DNA of 64,000 bases from Rapana venosa (lineage: Eukaryota > Mollusca > Gastropoda > Neogastropoda > Muricidae): the NCBI GenBank assembly GCA_028751875.1, contig CM054158.1:6535361-6599360 (forward strand), read 5' to 3'. The position numbers and the translations under genes were made by a program. The notes under the pieces were generated by a model. The model saw nothing but the letters and a program-made list of their open reading frames with translations. It had not been told where the DNA came from and did not search any database. Shown in pieces: positions 9,959-23,100 of the stretch; the first letter of the stretch is position 1, and each line of letters begins with the position of its first letter.

Positions 9959-12900
9959 ATGGAACCATGTAAGTTAGTAAGGAAGGAAACAAGCAAGCAA
10001 GCAAGCAGCAGCAGTTGTAGTAGTAGTTAGTAGTGTAGTGATGTCAGACTTGTTATATCATCATCATCATTATCAGCATCAACATCATCAGTATCATCAT
10101 CATCATTAAAAAAAAATTATCATCATATTTTTTTAAAATGACAAGTAGATTTTGGTACAACTAATACTCTGGCCTAGAATTAGAAATCAAGGTCAAGGTT
10201 CATAATTAAAATTCCACTTGCAGCCTTCACTCCCAGCCCTCTTTACCACCACAAGAGGGCGAACTTGATCTGGAATCTTTGTTCCTGTAGTGTTGTTTAA
10301 AAAATAATGCTTAACAAATTCTCGAGAACTATAGACTGAAAAATAAATAGCCAGATAGATGAATGAACAAATACTCACAAAAAAATCATTATTATTATTA
10401 TTATTATCATCATATAATTATGGAGTGCAACCTAGGGCCTACTCCTGCACGCAACCGGAAGCAATAAGCTAGCCTAGCTTGCCGTACGTAGGGTAGACAT
10501 TTCGGTCACGCCACTGGCAAAGAAAGGCAAGTACATTGAGCTGTAAAATTGTAGTAGCTATTGATTTTATAAGTGTAGGTCCTCCATACTTACGCATTTG
10601 AAAAGAATGTTTTGTGCAATTATTACAAACCAGGATGGATAATCCCCGAGTTGGAGGCAAACATGATTTTGGGGGGTTTAATTTGGGAGACAGTGTGGAT
10701 CTATTACAGTAACAGACTATTACTCCTTTTAGTTTTACTGGAATGCATGTGCGAGTTTCTTTTTGTTTTAAACAGAAGTCGGGTTTGGGATTTTTGGATT
10801 TAAAAAAAAATCAAGACTTTCAATCCTGTTAAAAATGACCAAAAGGACATCCTCTGAACCTGTGACAAACAAATACCCCCTTGAAAACCCTTAAGAATCA
10901 AGGCTTGGCTGTAGTAATGTTATCTTTAACGTTGACAGTAATCTAAAGATACTTTTTTTGTGCGTGAGAGTATACTTTTTGTGTGCGTGAGAATACATGG
11001 ACGAAACCGACGCAAAAATAGGGGACAACAAAGTGTCCAAGGGAGGTAGTTACTAATTTGGCGCATGCGCAGTTACTGAGTTAGTCTCGGAGTTTTCCAT
11101 CAACCATGCTTGTTGAATGTGTGTTTAAAAAAACCCAAAACACGTGGAGTTCAAAACAACAAAGGAAATAATAAAACACCATGCATTAAATCCAATGTTA
11201 CTGACAAAAGCTGAGCTTGGAGGCTAGACTAACAAAATAGCAAAAACCAAACACTGTTTTCCCAGCATGTGTAATAAAAATTTTAAAAAGGCATTCCCCT
11301 GCAAGCAGTGGTGGGCAGGAGTATGAAGCTGAAGTCAACTTTTAAAGAGCCAATGTGGTCTGACCAAAATGTGTTTGGACTCAAGTTGCTATGAAACAGA
11401 TGCAGGGTAATAAACTTTGACGCAACTGGTTCAGAACACTTGGCTGTAAACAAAATTACCTGCAGAATTTGTTCTAGAAAAAAAGACCCAACAACATGAT
11501 CAAGACCAGTGATCATTCTACTTTCAGTTTCCACTAGTGTGGACATTTTGTATTGAGTCTAGCTTTCTTTTGCTGACTAAATTGGTAGATGTGGCATCCA
11601 GTTTTATTTAGACAATAACTGAATAAGAGACAGTTGTGATCTTTCAAATATATATATAGGTCATTCTCAGAAACATGCGAGGTATGATAGTGACCTACTT
11701 CACACATCTACCATTTGACTGAATTTAGTTTGTAACTGTAGTGAATGCTGGTTACTGGTTATGTTTGAATTAAAGAAATAAATTTAAAAGTTTTAATGAG
11801 TACTTGTGCTTGTTTTTAAAAATATTGAATTTTCTTTTACAAAATGTGCTCATTCCAACATGGCGGATTTTGTGACATGGTGCATACGGTATTCAGATTG
11901 TTCTTCTGACTTCAAAGACTGCTAATTTGAAACACAATTGTAATAAATTAATGCCCAGATGTTGTTTCAAACTCCCAAGCAGAAACATCTTCATTTATTT
12001 TTCATGAACATTAAATAGAGGGTGGATTAAATACCCGTTGTGGTCATGGCTTGGTTTCCAAAGTCAGGCCCAATTTTAAAAATTCACTCACAAAGAACTA
12101 TACGATATCATCAACACATTATAGCTTCCACTTATAAACAGTTAACAGTATATAAAAAACAATGTTTTTGATCAGCCAGCCTTCCTACCCTCGTTCATGG
12201 CTTGAAACTCCAGATTATCAACATTGTTTCTCATTTTTAACATCACGACCGACCGACGTAAATTTGGTGCAAAACTAGGCACATTCCTTCACTGACCTAG
12301 ATTTTTATCGCTGGCACTTCACCTTGACCTAAATAAAATATCTCTGGCATGTATTTTTTCCCACCAAAGGAACATCGTGATGCTATACTAGTGTGCCGGT
12401 CTTTTCTTCTTCCAAAATTTCTCATGTCACGACCAACCGCTAAAGCACGGCAGCATTTGATCAAGATGCGTTTACTCGCTTCTATTGCATTTTTTATCGA
12501 AGGAGAAGGAATATTTTCTTTTCAAAGTATTTTACTTTTGCCAACCATGGTTTGATAATCGTAAACTCGTGTTTAAATTACGAAATTGCTTGTTTTTGTC
12601 AGGTTCTCTTTTCTTGTCAACAGCTTTAGCTTGTTAGCTGTGGGTACGTTTACCGATCGTTTCATTTGATGACTGCTTATTCTTACTCGGAAAGAAATAA
12701 AAAGCCATCTACTGTAATTTGTGGAAATGGTTGTTATGTGCAAAAAATAAATTTTGCACAAAATATTAAATAGATCCAGTTTTTGTTGTGCGGCGTTACG
12801 GTTAGGACATGAAACGAAAATAGTACAGTTTCTTGTACGGACTGTAACATTCTTGTTGAAGTTTTACTTTCTCTTTCTTTTATAGATGTTATACGTGTTT

Positions 12901-13360
12901 TATTTCGAACAAACAGAAGTGATTATTTTCAGTGTTTGAATGTATTTTATGGGAATATTTTCGTTGATCTGTAAACTCGTGTATTAACCACGTTGGTTGT
13001 AACACGAAACCAAGATGGCATGGTTTCTGTCTCGGCTGTTAGATCTAGAAGCATACATAAAATTAAAATTAGTCTCGCGTTTTCGTCATTCAGTTATTGA
13101 TTCTTTATATGGATGCTCTGGTTATGTTGTTGAAAATATAAACCTGCAGCAATTTTGTTCTGTGGTTGTCTCGCACATTGAAATTTGGCCGTAAAACGTT
13201 TAGCTCGTGTTAGTCGTGACAGGAAATGGATTGATTATGGTTTCGTGTCACGACTCTGATCTACTGTAACAAATCATCCCCTTTTCCTCGGATACAGATT
13301 TCTAGTGTTGATTTCAGGGAAGTGATTAATATGAATCGCCATTGTCATATATATATATTG
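9959..13360. other. Intergenic region between two head-to-head SR-type genes
   Basis: It contains a (TAG)/(ATC)n-rich patch (10010-10110) and otherwise low-copy AT-rich DNA. No coding exon is recognised. Untranslated first exons of the SRSF7-like gene probably lie in the last 2-3 kb, because its first coding exon starts at a splice acceptor. I cannot place them. Confidence 0.45.
11059..11072. promoter_or_regulatory. NRF1-like palindromic motif
   Basis: The sequence GCGCATGCGC (11061-11070) matches the consensus of the NRF1 transcription factor, which often marks housekeeping promoters in animals. It lies 3.2 kb upstream of the SRSF7-like start codon, in otherwise AT-rich DNA. A single motif match is weak evidence for a promoter. 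Confidence 0.3.
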
Positions 13361-13463
13361 ATATAGTTTTAGTGCTATTTTATGAAGAGAATTTCTGAAC
13401 ATCACGTGTGTACATTGGGGAAAACTGCAGGAGAAAAGACAACACATCAGTTTTTTAAATTCT
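13361..13463 (+). repeat. Local duplication, copy 1
   Basis: Shares 'tagttttagtgctatttt', 'atgaagagaatttct' and 'ggggaaaactgcaggag' blocks in the same order with 14082-14208. The two copies flank two LINE-tail insertions. Confidence 0.8.
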
Positions 13464-13486
13464 ATTTTTTCTTTCTTTCATTTCAG

Positions 13487-13560
13487 TGCTTTGATTTCTT
13501 TTTGTAAGATATAGCGCTATATAAATTCCATTTATCATTATTATTATTATTATTATTATA
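13487..13560 (+). repeat. Isolated LINE 3' tail
   Basis: 'gctttgatttc' followed by 'tatagcgctatataaattcc' and (ATT)n, then (AC)n. Same tail as the LINE at 1-1216. Confidence 0.75.
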
Positions 13561-13771
13561 ATACACACACACACACACACACTCACACATACAGGGGATT
13601 CAATAGGCCTAACGCTTAGAAACTTCAATTTCAGGCATCCAAAAAAGCTATCCATGTCATGTTTAGAAATATGCACCAATTGTGTTCAACTTAGTATAGT
13701 CAGTCATCTAGATCTATGGTTACTAATACTTGGTAAGTGCTCTCGTGACAACGTATTTGTATTGTATTGTA

Positions 13772-13838
13772 TTTGAGCGCTTTGATTTGTTGCTTTACAA
13801 GATTCAGCGCTATATAAATTCCATACATTATTATTATT
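13772..13838 (+). repeat. Isolated LINE 3' tail
   Basis: Both AGCGCT motifs are present, then 'ataaattccatac' and (ATT)n. This is a second copy 285 bp from the previous one. Confidence 0.75.
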
Positions 13839-14081
13839 GTCTTGAGAAATGGAAAAATAATGAAGCTGTTCCAGGCACATTGGTGCCAAGGTGCATCTTT
13901 CATCTTTTTCACAACATATATCTAATATCTTTATCATGTATAGCTCTGGAAACAGGAATGACTTATTTTCAGTACATCTGTTGTGCATTGCCACCTTTTT
14001 GTTCTTTTTTTTGGTAAGGAAATTTGTTACAGTTAGTAATTAGGTCTGCTGTCATATATTGTAGTTCCCACCTGGCCAGCC

Positions 14082-14208
14082 TAGTTTTAGTGCTATTTTT
14101 TCTGTTTTAGATATGAAGAGAATTTCTAAACATCGCATGTGTATGTGTGTGTGTGTGTGCAATGGGGAAAACTGCAGGAGGAAAGACAGCACATCAGGTT
14201 TTTATTTT
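14082..14208 (+). repeat. Local duplication, copy 2
   Basis: Partner of 13361-13463, enlarged by a short (GT)n insertion. It ends about 65 bp before the splice acceptor of the first SRSF7-like coding exon. Confidence 0.8.
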
Positions 14209-14276
14209 TTCCTTATGTGTCCCAGTAAGTGTTAATTTTGATGTTGATTTTTTAAAGAATTTTGTTTCAGGAAGAG

Positions 14277-14485
14277 ATGTCTCGACACAGAAGCTCCAGT
14301 GTGGAGGGAAAGGTGTATGTTGGGGACCTGCCTCCAGACGCCTCAGAGAAAGAGATCGAGCGAGCATTCAGCTACTATGGACACCTGCGCAATGTGTGGG
14401 TGGCCAGAAATCCCCCGGGTTTTGCTTTTGTAGAGTTTGAAGATTACAGAGATTCTGAAGATGCTGTGCGTGCCTTGGATGGGAC
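14277..14485 (+). CDS. SRSF7: SRSF7-like coding exon 1 (RRM)
   Basis: Acceptor 'ttgtttcag' ends at 14270 and the ATG is at 14277-14279. The exon carries nearly the whole RRM and ends at donor GTAAGT (14486-14491) in phase 2, after 'ALDG' plus the first two bases of a Thr codon. Confidence 0.95.
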
Positions 14486-16822
14486 GTAAGTGAACTAGAG
14501 TGAATTTTTATATTTTGTTTCTTGTGTAGTCTTGATGTTTTACTGTGCTTGGTACAATTAGGTTTCTAGACTAAGATTTGGTCTTTTCGCTTGATCTTTA
14601 GATTGTTTGATTTGTGTGTGTGTGTGTTCTTATTCAGTTATGTCTATTTTATGTTTTAAAATGTGACATGTGTTTATTGTGAAAACAAAGTTGCACTCTT
14701 GAACTAGTGAGCATCAATATTTTTATGAGGAAAAATAAGTTCAATAATTTCACTGCCCCATAAGTGAAAAAGATTTATAAAGTTAAAAAAAACAAAACAA
14801 CAAAACCAACGGGGACTCATTGAGACTAGCGAACAGAAAGTGTTATGGCATTGACAGGTGATGAGAGTAGCCAGAATTCTGCAGAAAAGCTTGGTTTACC
14901 CAATTTTTTTTTTATTGTACTTCTTTTTACTCTTGTTTTGGTTTGCTTGCTTTTTGTACTGGGTATTTTACTGAATATTGTCATGATCAAGTTGGCTAAA
15001 AGATGGAATAAGAAGCAAGTGAAGGTGATTGTAAATAGTGTAATTGACTCCTCTGGAGGCTGTGTTATGTTAATTTGTTCATGTCAGAACCTCCAGAAGC
15101 TTTTTGTTTGTGTTTGAGTGAGTGTGTGTGTGTGTGTGTGATGGTATGTGTGTGTGTGATGGTATGTGTGTGTAATTCTTATTTGCTATTTTTATTCTTT
15201 CTATTTACTAAATCTTGAATTAAAGATTTAATTTTTTTCTTTTCTTTAAAAACAAAAATGCAGAGTGGTTTGTGGAAACCGCGTGCGAGTGGAACACTCA
15301 ACAGGACGTGTCAGACCCAAGCCCTGGATGAGAGGTGGACGGGGGCCTTCTCGCCGAGCTTTCCACCCCGAGGACCGGTGCTACGACTGTGGCGATCGTG
15401 GACATTACGCATACGATTGCCACAAGTACAAAGGAGGGAGTGGAGGACGAAGATCCAGCCGCAGGTTAATACACTGTTTTATAGAATGTCTTTTGCCATG
15501 ACATGGTTTTTTTTCTCTCTCTCTAATACAAGGTTTGCTTTTTTGGGAAGGTGTTCCTCAAATTCAGTGAAGAAACTTTGGTATGTATATAGCAAATTTT
15601 GTTTGTAAAAGAATAAACATGTATGTGAAATGTTGCACAATGAGTGATTTGTTTTTTTAAAAAATTCCTGTAAGTTAGGATATGATAGAATTGTAGAAAT
15701 CTTGAAGATTTTGTCAACCTGTAAAAGACATTTTAATGGTGGGAATAATTTATATTTTTTAAGTGGGGTAGAAAAAATTTCTTTTGATTTAGACCATGTG
15801 TAAAGGAAACTGTGATCAGGGTTTTCTTTGGGGGGTGTGTAAATGCTACTTTGAGGACTTGAGCAAAAGAAAACAAAAACAAAGCAAAAAGCTGTTAGTG
15901 ATAGGTCTCATTACCATGCGGATTATTTTCATTCGGACGTGTTGGCAATGAATGGTCATTGTAGAAAAATGAGTGTGCCATGATTGAAAAAGTGGACAGG
16001 GATGACTTGGATCAGAAACGGGCTTTTCTGTCATCTGTTGTCTGAAGTTGATGTTAATGGTCCAGGACATGTTTGTGAGCGAGCACCTGGTTATAGTTTG
16101 TAAATACACCATTGTTGTTTCTTCAGATGTATTGGAACACCTTTTTTTGGTTTGTTTTGTTGGTAACTGTAAGCTTGTTGTTGATGACCTTTTTTTTGCT
16201 GTAAATAAAACTTTTTTTTTTAAAGTTAGATATGCTTCATGCTTAGAAGAAAGTGCTGAAGGAAGTTAAAATGGCCTCGGTGTGTTGTCACAACGAAGTG
16301 TTCAACTCAGAAACCTTTATCCAGACCTGCCTACCCGTGCGATTTTATCGTATTTTTACGATTTTTTGACCCCAAACAAGAAAATACAAATTTGAAAAAA
16401 TGCGATTTTGACAACCACCCAAAAAACCCGAAAAAAACATGGGTGAAAAGTTCTATGGCAAAGGGTTTAAGGGATGTAACTTTTCCATGCCGATTTCTTC
16501 CCTTGTGCGTGTTAGGTCGTGAGTCATTCTTTGGTAGCAAGTGAACTTTGTTGAAAGAAGGGGGGCCACGTGGAAAGTATTATCCATGGGTTGGTAGGAA
16601 GCAGGAGTGGGGATGGGGGACTTTCACAGCCATGTCAGAGTCCAAGGGATCCCCTTTCTTATCACTAGTTTTATCGCCCTGTCAAAGCGATGTTTATATA
16701 GCAGGCTACCAGCTTTTTAGTTCTAGTTTTTCTCTCTCACACACACACACATACACTCTTTCTCCCTCTCTCTTCCGCTTTTTCTTTCTTTCTTTCTGTC
16801 TATTCTTTCTGCCTTTCTTTCT

Positions 16823-16871
<49 letters not shown>

Positions 16872-16891
16872 TCTCTCTCTTCTCTCTCTCT

Positions 16892-16951
<60 letters not shown>

Positions 16952-17040
16952 TCTCTCTCTCTCTCTCTGTCACACACACACATACACTTTCACACACATA
17001 TCCATTATCCTCATAAAAAGAATAAATAAAACAAAACAAA

Positions 17041-17108
<68 letters not shown>

Positions 17109-20100
17109 TGTTCTCTCATTCCTTCCAGAAATTGTTTACATCCACTCTCACTGCCCTTGTAGTGTAAAAATCTGTGCCCTTAGTGGTACTGTCAGCCTTC
17201 CTCCCTCTCCACTACCCATCTCCTCCCCCCTGTTACCCAGTGGGATGAAACTTTGCTATGTTTATCACTGAGTAGGTACATGATATTGAAAACAGTATCC
17301 TGAAAAAAGCCAAAACCACTCGGAAGCAATAGATACAATTAATAGACAGGTGGGCTTTCATGATCACTTAGTTTTAGTTTGTAGCATTCTATGCTAATTG
17401 GATACTCTGTGTCAAATTTTATTTTGGGATTAGCTGCAGCAAAATATTGATTTCTTATGAAGAAGATGACATAAAAAAAAAGCTGAAAATATTGTTTTAT
17501 TTTCAGCTTTGAAGGTCCTTTAAAACAGAAACTGAGGTCCTAAAAAATCCTTACATATACACATGCATGCATACACGCACGCACGCTCGCGTGCACACAC
17601 ACACTCTCTTACTCAAATACAAGTTGAAGATGATAAGTTTTCTGAAAACACACTCTTCTTCATAAAAGCAGAGCGCTGCAAAGGAGCCAAAGCCATAATT
17701 GGAACCACCAAATAAGCAATGATTATAAGAATACATTGAGAGCAAGAAAGATAGTGAATACTATTTTTGCTGTCCAAAAACTATTTTTGGCCAGTTCAAA
17801 TACTATTTTTCATTTGCTGGGGTCGGCAGGTCTGCTATATCCAGAAGTTGCTTAAAATTTTTTTTTAACATGTCTTGTTTTCTCTGGTGCTTTGAAATGT
17901 TACATTGTCATATTTTCAACTTTTAATTATATCTAATATATTTGAAACTTTTAAATATTTATTATTTATTTATTGCTGCCTTATCTTCTGTGACGTCCCC
18001 TGTTCTGCTGTTCCCACGCTGCTCATTTCAATCTCCCTGCCACAGCCATACCCAGATTTATTATGTCACATCCCCAGGGTCAGATGTCCTCAGGGAGCCC
18101 ATCAGTATTAGGATGCCGTAGGGCCACCAGCCAGAGGGGCCCTGCACTGCTGCTGGGTCACTTTGGTGGTGTTCAGTGGTGCCTGTTCTGAGCTAACATA
18201 TGCAGGACACCATCTACTAAGCTCCCTGCTAACGACAGTATTAGCTCAGTCGCGGAGCCAGACTGAGTGAGTTACCCCTCTCGAGGTGGCAACCACCACA
18301 GCGTCCCTCCAATGACCGTCCCGACACAAAATCATCACAGGCACAGAAGTGTATGGGGAAACCGAATCTGAGGTGACCATGAGACCAGAGCAACTGGGAT
18401 CACTGAATCAGAGGCAAATTTTTTTTATTGCATGATGATCAGTGACAATGAGGATGATGTAATGATGCTGCTGTGGAAGTGCAAATGCTTTGAGACTACT
18501 TGACGGGGTTGTATTCTATGCTTACTATCAAAATACATCCCGGCGTCAACCAGGCCTGAGAGATACAGACACCTGCATTAAGTGGATGAAGCTTGACTGT
18601 GTGGTCCCAGTCTTCCCATTGAGCCCACAGTACACTCACTCTGGGTAGGAGCCAGCCAGAGTCAGAAACATCCCTATGATCTTATGGGAATCGAACCTGT
18701 GACCTTCCAATCCAAAATCCAAGGCGCTAGCCACTGTACCATGGTGGCTGGTATATTTGAAACTTTGTATCTTCTAATGTGAAGCATTTTTATATTTACT
18801 TGAAAGTCTAGGCATCAGTGAGAAAAATCACAGAAAATAGGTGAAGCTGTATTTCCAAAAATACTCTGGAGGAAAACTCCCCTCCTTTTTATTTTTTTGA
18901 GGAAAACTCTTTATAGTAGTAGCCAAACACTCAGACTGGAAAAGCACATTGCTCTTGGTTTCCTTCTGTAACCTGACACGGCAATCAGATTTTCAACCCA
19001 GTTTTAATTACTGGAAAAAAAATGAAGAAAACTGGAGATTTTGATATGCATAGGTTTCATAGACACCACATATACAAAAGTTGTTTCTGTAAATATTTTA
19101 AAATATTTATTGGCAGTTTGAGAGCATCATTAATAAGTTTTGTTCTGTGATTTTGCAGCAAATAACACAGAGTAATATATTCAGAATGAGCAATGGTAGC
19201 CCAAAACCACTGTTTAGAAGTCAGAAATCTTTCCAATTGATGCAAGCTCATGTAGTTAAATTAATAATAGTGCCTCTTTCTCTCTTTTTATAATGGTTTT
19301 TGTTTTTTTTAAATTAGAAGCTGATGAGGCGTATGGTGTGCGTGTGTGTGTGTGTGTGTGTGTGCATGTGTGAATATAGGTGTGTGGTTTTCCTCCTGTT
19401 TTTCTGTCGCAGCACATTGACTATGCTTGTTTCATGACTGATTGTCCCTGCTTTGCAGACAGTGCAACGTAGTGATAAGCGACCCATATGACATCATGCG
19501 TCGGCCATCTTGAATTTTTTACAACCTTCTGGACCAGCATTTTAGATATGATTCAGCACGCGAGTCGAGTCGACTACATCCCATCTGTCTCCCACCCCCA
19601 CCTCCCCACCACACCACACAGATGGAATGAGTCGACTACCATCATTCAACTTAACAAGTCGAGTCAGCTCAGCTTACTTACCCTTTGAGAGTCAACCCCT
19701 CAACAGATAACTTAACATTTAGTCAGTAGCTAACTACCTTTCAGAGTCAACCCCTAACAGATAAATGCATAGAGAAACAACTTTTCAGCCATCAACGAAA
19801 GAAAAGTCCGCCCCTCAAGGAGAACAACTTCCTTTCAGCTCGCCGAAATCAATCTATCGAATCACTGCATCAGAAACATCACAAAGTTTGAGTTCAGCCC
19901 TCTCGCTGAATCTTTTGACTACTGGTTTTTACCGTAAGTTAAATGCAGTGATAATACTTTTTCTCCTTCGTCTTGTTTTTTTTTGGGGTGGTTTCTATAG
20001 CCAGTCCAGTAGTACGTCAGTGTTTCTTTATCAACCATTCGCTTTCATTTTTTAAAAAAGAATCATGACCTTTAAAGAAAAACCCAGACTCCTTCCTTGT

Positions 20101-23100
20101 AACTAAGAAAAATCCAGATTGCGAAGCTGACGCTGAAATTGAATTTGAAGAGATGGTTGACATTTAAAGTTTAAACAAAAAAGAAGTTACTGAAAAGTAG
20201 TGATGAAAACATGGGCCATTGGGGTGCAAGACAAAAATAAAATAATGGGTTCTTTCTAGATGGGACTATTGGTTTCGAAAAGAATTCCCTTGCTGCTGTC
20301 AAAGTCCCCAGATAAAGTATCTCTCACAGTAAAAATGATGTGTATAACGTCCATTTTATAATCAGTTCCACATTAGGTGAGTGGGGTTCCTTGTTTGTTA
20401 TTTCCTGGTTAAATGTGTGTGGTGCGCTGGTGTACTAAGTGATAAAGAAGCACACATAAATGCAAATTTATATCAGTCGTGAACTTACTGGTATCTTTTG
20501 CATCCCTATGTGCCAAGCTTTTTGTGCAGATTTCCTTAAATTGTGAAGTCTGATAATCAAATCAAGTGTCCCATTGAATTAACTTCACTTCGCATTCAAA
20601 AGGGGGGAGTGATGGGATATCAATAAGCCGACGGCACTAAACTGATGAGGCTAATTACAAAATTTGGAAAGGGGGAGGTGGATCTTTTTTTCCAGTCTTT
20701 ATTGTTTGTGATTTAACGGTTAAAATGGATATTTTTGGCACCCCATTGATGGCAAAGAAACTGGGAAATTTTGTGAGGGTGTGAGCATGGATGTCTGTGT
20801 AATTGAAATAGGTGGATGCACACATGTGACTGTTGCACTTGAGTCTAACATGTGTGTGTGTGTGTGTATCAAATAAGGGAAAGTCTACAGGGATGTGTGT
20901 GACCTGTCTTGCTCCTGTTCATAAGTAGTACAAACCATTGATTTTGATGCATTTTAAAAAAAAATTTGTTTTTGTTAAAATCCGAGACCAATGATTGTTT
21001 CTTTGAAATGATTAGATAGTTGGGAGTTTTTACTTCCTTTCAAAAAACCAAACCAAACCAACAAAAATATTCATGCTGTTGTATTAACCTTCTGATAAAG
21101 AGTGCAAATATCTCAGTGGTTTGGCTTTCCCCCTCCTGGGTGCATGCGTGCGTGCGTGCGTGGGTGCGCATGATACAATACTAATGCAGTATCGCTTGAT
21201 ACTTGCAGTGAAAGGTAAGTTTTCATAAAGGCGTGGAACCTACATGGAAGTTTTCTACAAAACCACGTTACAATGCCAGTTTACTTTATATTTTCTCACA
21301 CACACACACACACACGGTGTTAAAGTGAATGCAAACTTGTTGCTTTATTTTTTTTTCCACCCATGGTATCTTATCACATCTTTATTTTTGACCAGGTACA
21401 TGAAGGCCTTGAAAGAAGGAAGAAAGAGTTGATGGTGAGAATGGAAGTGGTGTATGTTTTTCCCTGGACAGCCCAGTGTTGCAATGTTACAGTGTAGGCT
21501 GCATCTGATGCATTGTGTGTGGGTTTGTGTAGAGGTGTGACATGTCAATGACTGTGTATACAGGTCCTACAGTCGCAGCCGGTCGCGAAGCCGCTCCCGT
21601 GGTCGCCACTATTCTCGCAGCCGCTCCCACAGCCGAAGCCCCACTCACAGCAAGAGCCGCAGCAGGTGAGTGAGTGAGTGAGTGTACTGAAAGTCAGTAG
21701 TCTGGAGCAGTTCACTACATTGAACTTGGCTGGAATCCTTTGAAGTAGGAGAAAGGCTTCCTATATGATGAGGCGCTTAGAAAAAGCTTTACCGGCAAAC
21801 ATCTTTACTTCAAAATGATTCCCATCTCATGTGGGGATGCTAAAGGCTGGTTAGTATAATAGTACCCCCACTTTCTGGAAATTTTGTTTTAGGAATTCTC
21901 TCTTTTCTATCCCCCTCTGTTCCTCTAATGTTCCTTTTCTTACTGTCACCTCCTTTGTTTTCCTCCTTGGTCCATTCTGCTGCTTTTTTCCCCAGAAAGA
22001 CTTAAAAGATAACAGTGCTCTTCCATGGTGATGTCGGATGTGCTGGACTTGACATGTTGGGTGCTAATCAGCAGTGCAACGCATTTTTGCTCTTATGACA
22101 GGCAACAGTAGTTGCTGTAGTGTTTGATGAAGAAAACATGAATTTTCTGTTGTGATGATGAGATAGAGTTCATGTTCTGGCTGATTCCAAGGGTGTTCAG
22201 CTGGCAAATGCGTGAACCACTTAGCTATTCTATCAGTTCATGACTGGTTTAGGTCAGGTTTGTCTATGCATGGTCCTTTCTCTATTGTTCTATGGCAAGT
22301 TGGGCTGGCATAGGGATTTTGAACCTGGCAGTATTGTGTGGCCGAGTCTGTGGTTAGTGGTTGCACTGTTCCTTCTTTTCAAGTTGACCATGCACTTGCA
22401 ATAATGTGTCTTCAAGTGTTTTCTTATACAAAGGGAATTGTGTTAGATTCATTCTATGGTGTTTCTGTTTTGTTGTTGTCAAGTATTTCTTCTAAGTATT
22501 TATCAGCATTGTATTGTGTGGGTTTTTTGGGGGGATGCTATTAAATATAACAGAAGTTCAGTAACACAAGCACTCAAAATGATTTTTCTTCCAGCAAATA
22601 CATCGCATTTGCATTTAAAAAAAATTAAGGTCAAAGATATTCTGCTGGGTTTACTTTTGTATGTAAGGTTATTTTTTGTGGGTTGTTTTTGGTTTGTGTT
22701 TTGTTTCTTACTAAGTATGTTCTTTCGAGCCATAAGGCCCATAGAGCCGGAGCTTATCCCGGTTTCTGTAGCGTTAGCGAACTGATGGTTTTTTCACCAC
22801 CCTGTGACAGGACGTAGTTGTCGCCAATACTTCCAGCAAGTGTCCACTTTAAACCTGGGTGATGAGGAAAATAGGGTAATAGTGTCTTCCCCAGGACACA
22901 ACACAGAGCCGAGGGATCGAACCCTGCACTCTGGATCAACGAGCTGACCGCCTAACACTCGACCAGGTGCCTCCCATTTGTTTCCTTACTAATCCTCCCA
23001 ATACTTTAACATCTGTGAATTATTGAAGATTTGTATGGTGCTTTTACCTAGTTTGAGTACAATATTCTCCTTAAAATCGGTTATGCAGGATAAAATTGAT

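Noticed and set aside
14147..14440. 97-residue plus-strand ORF over the RRM exon
   Set aside because: Out-of-frame shadow of SRSF7-like exon 1; it crosses the splice acceptor.
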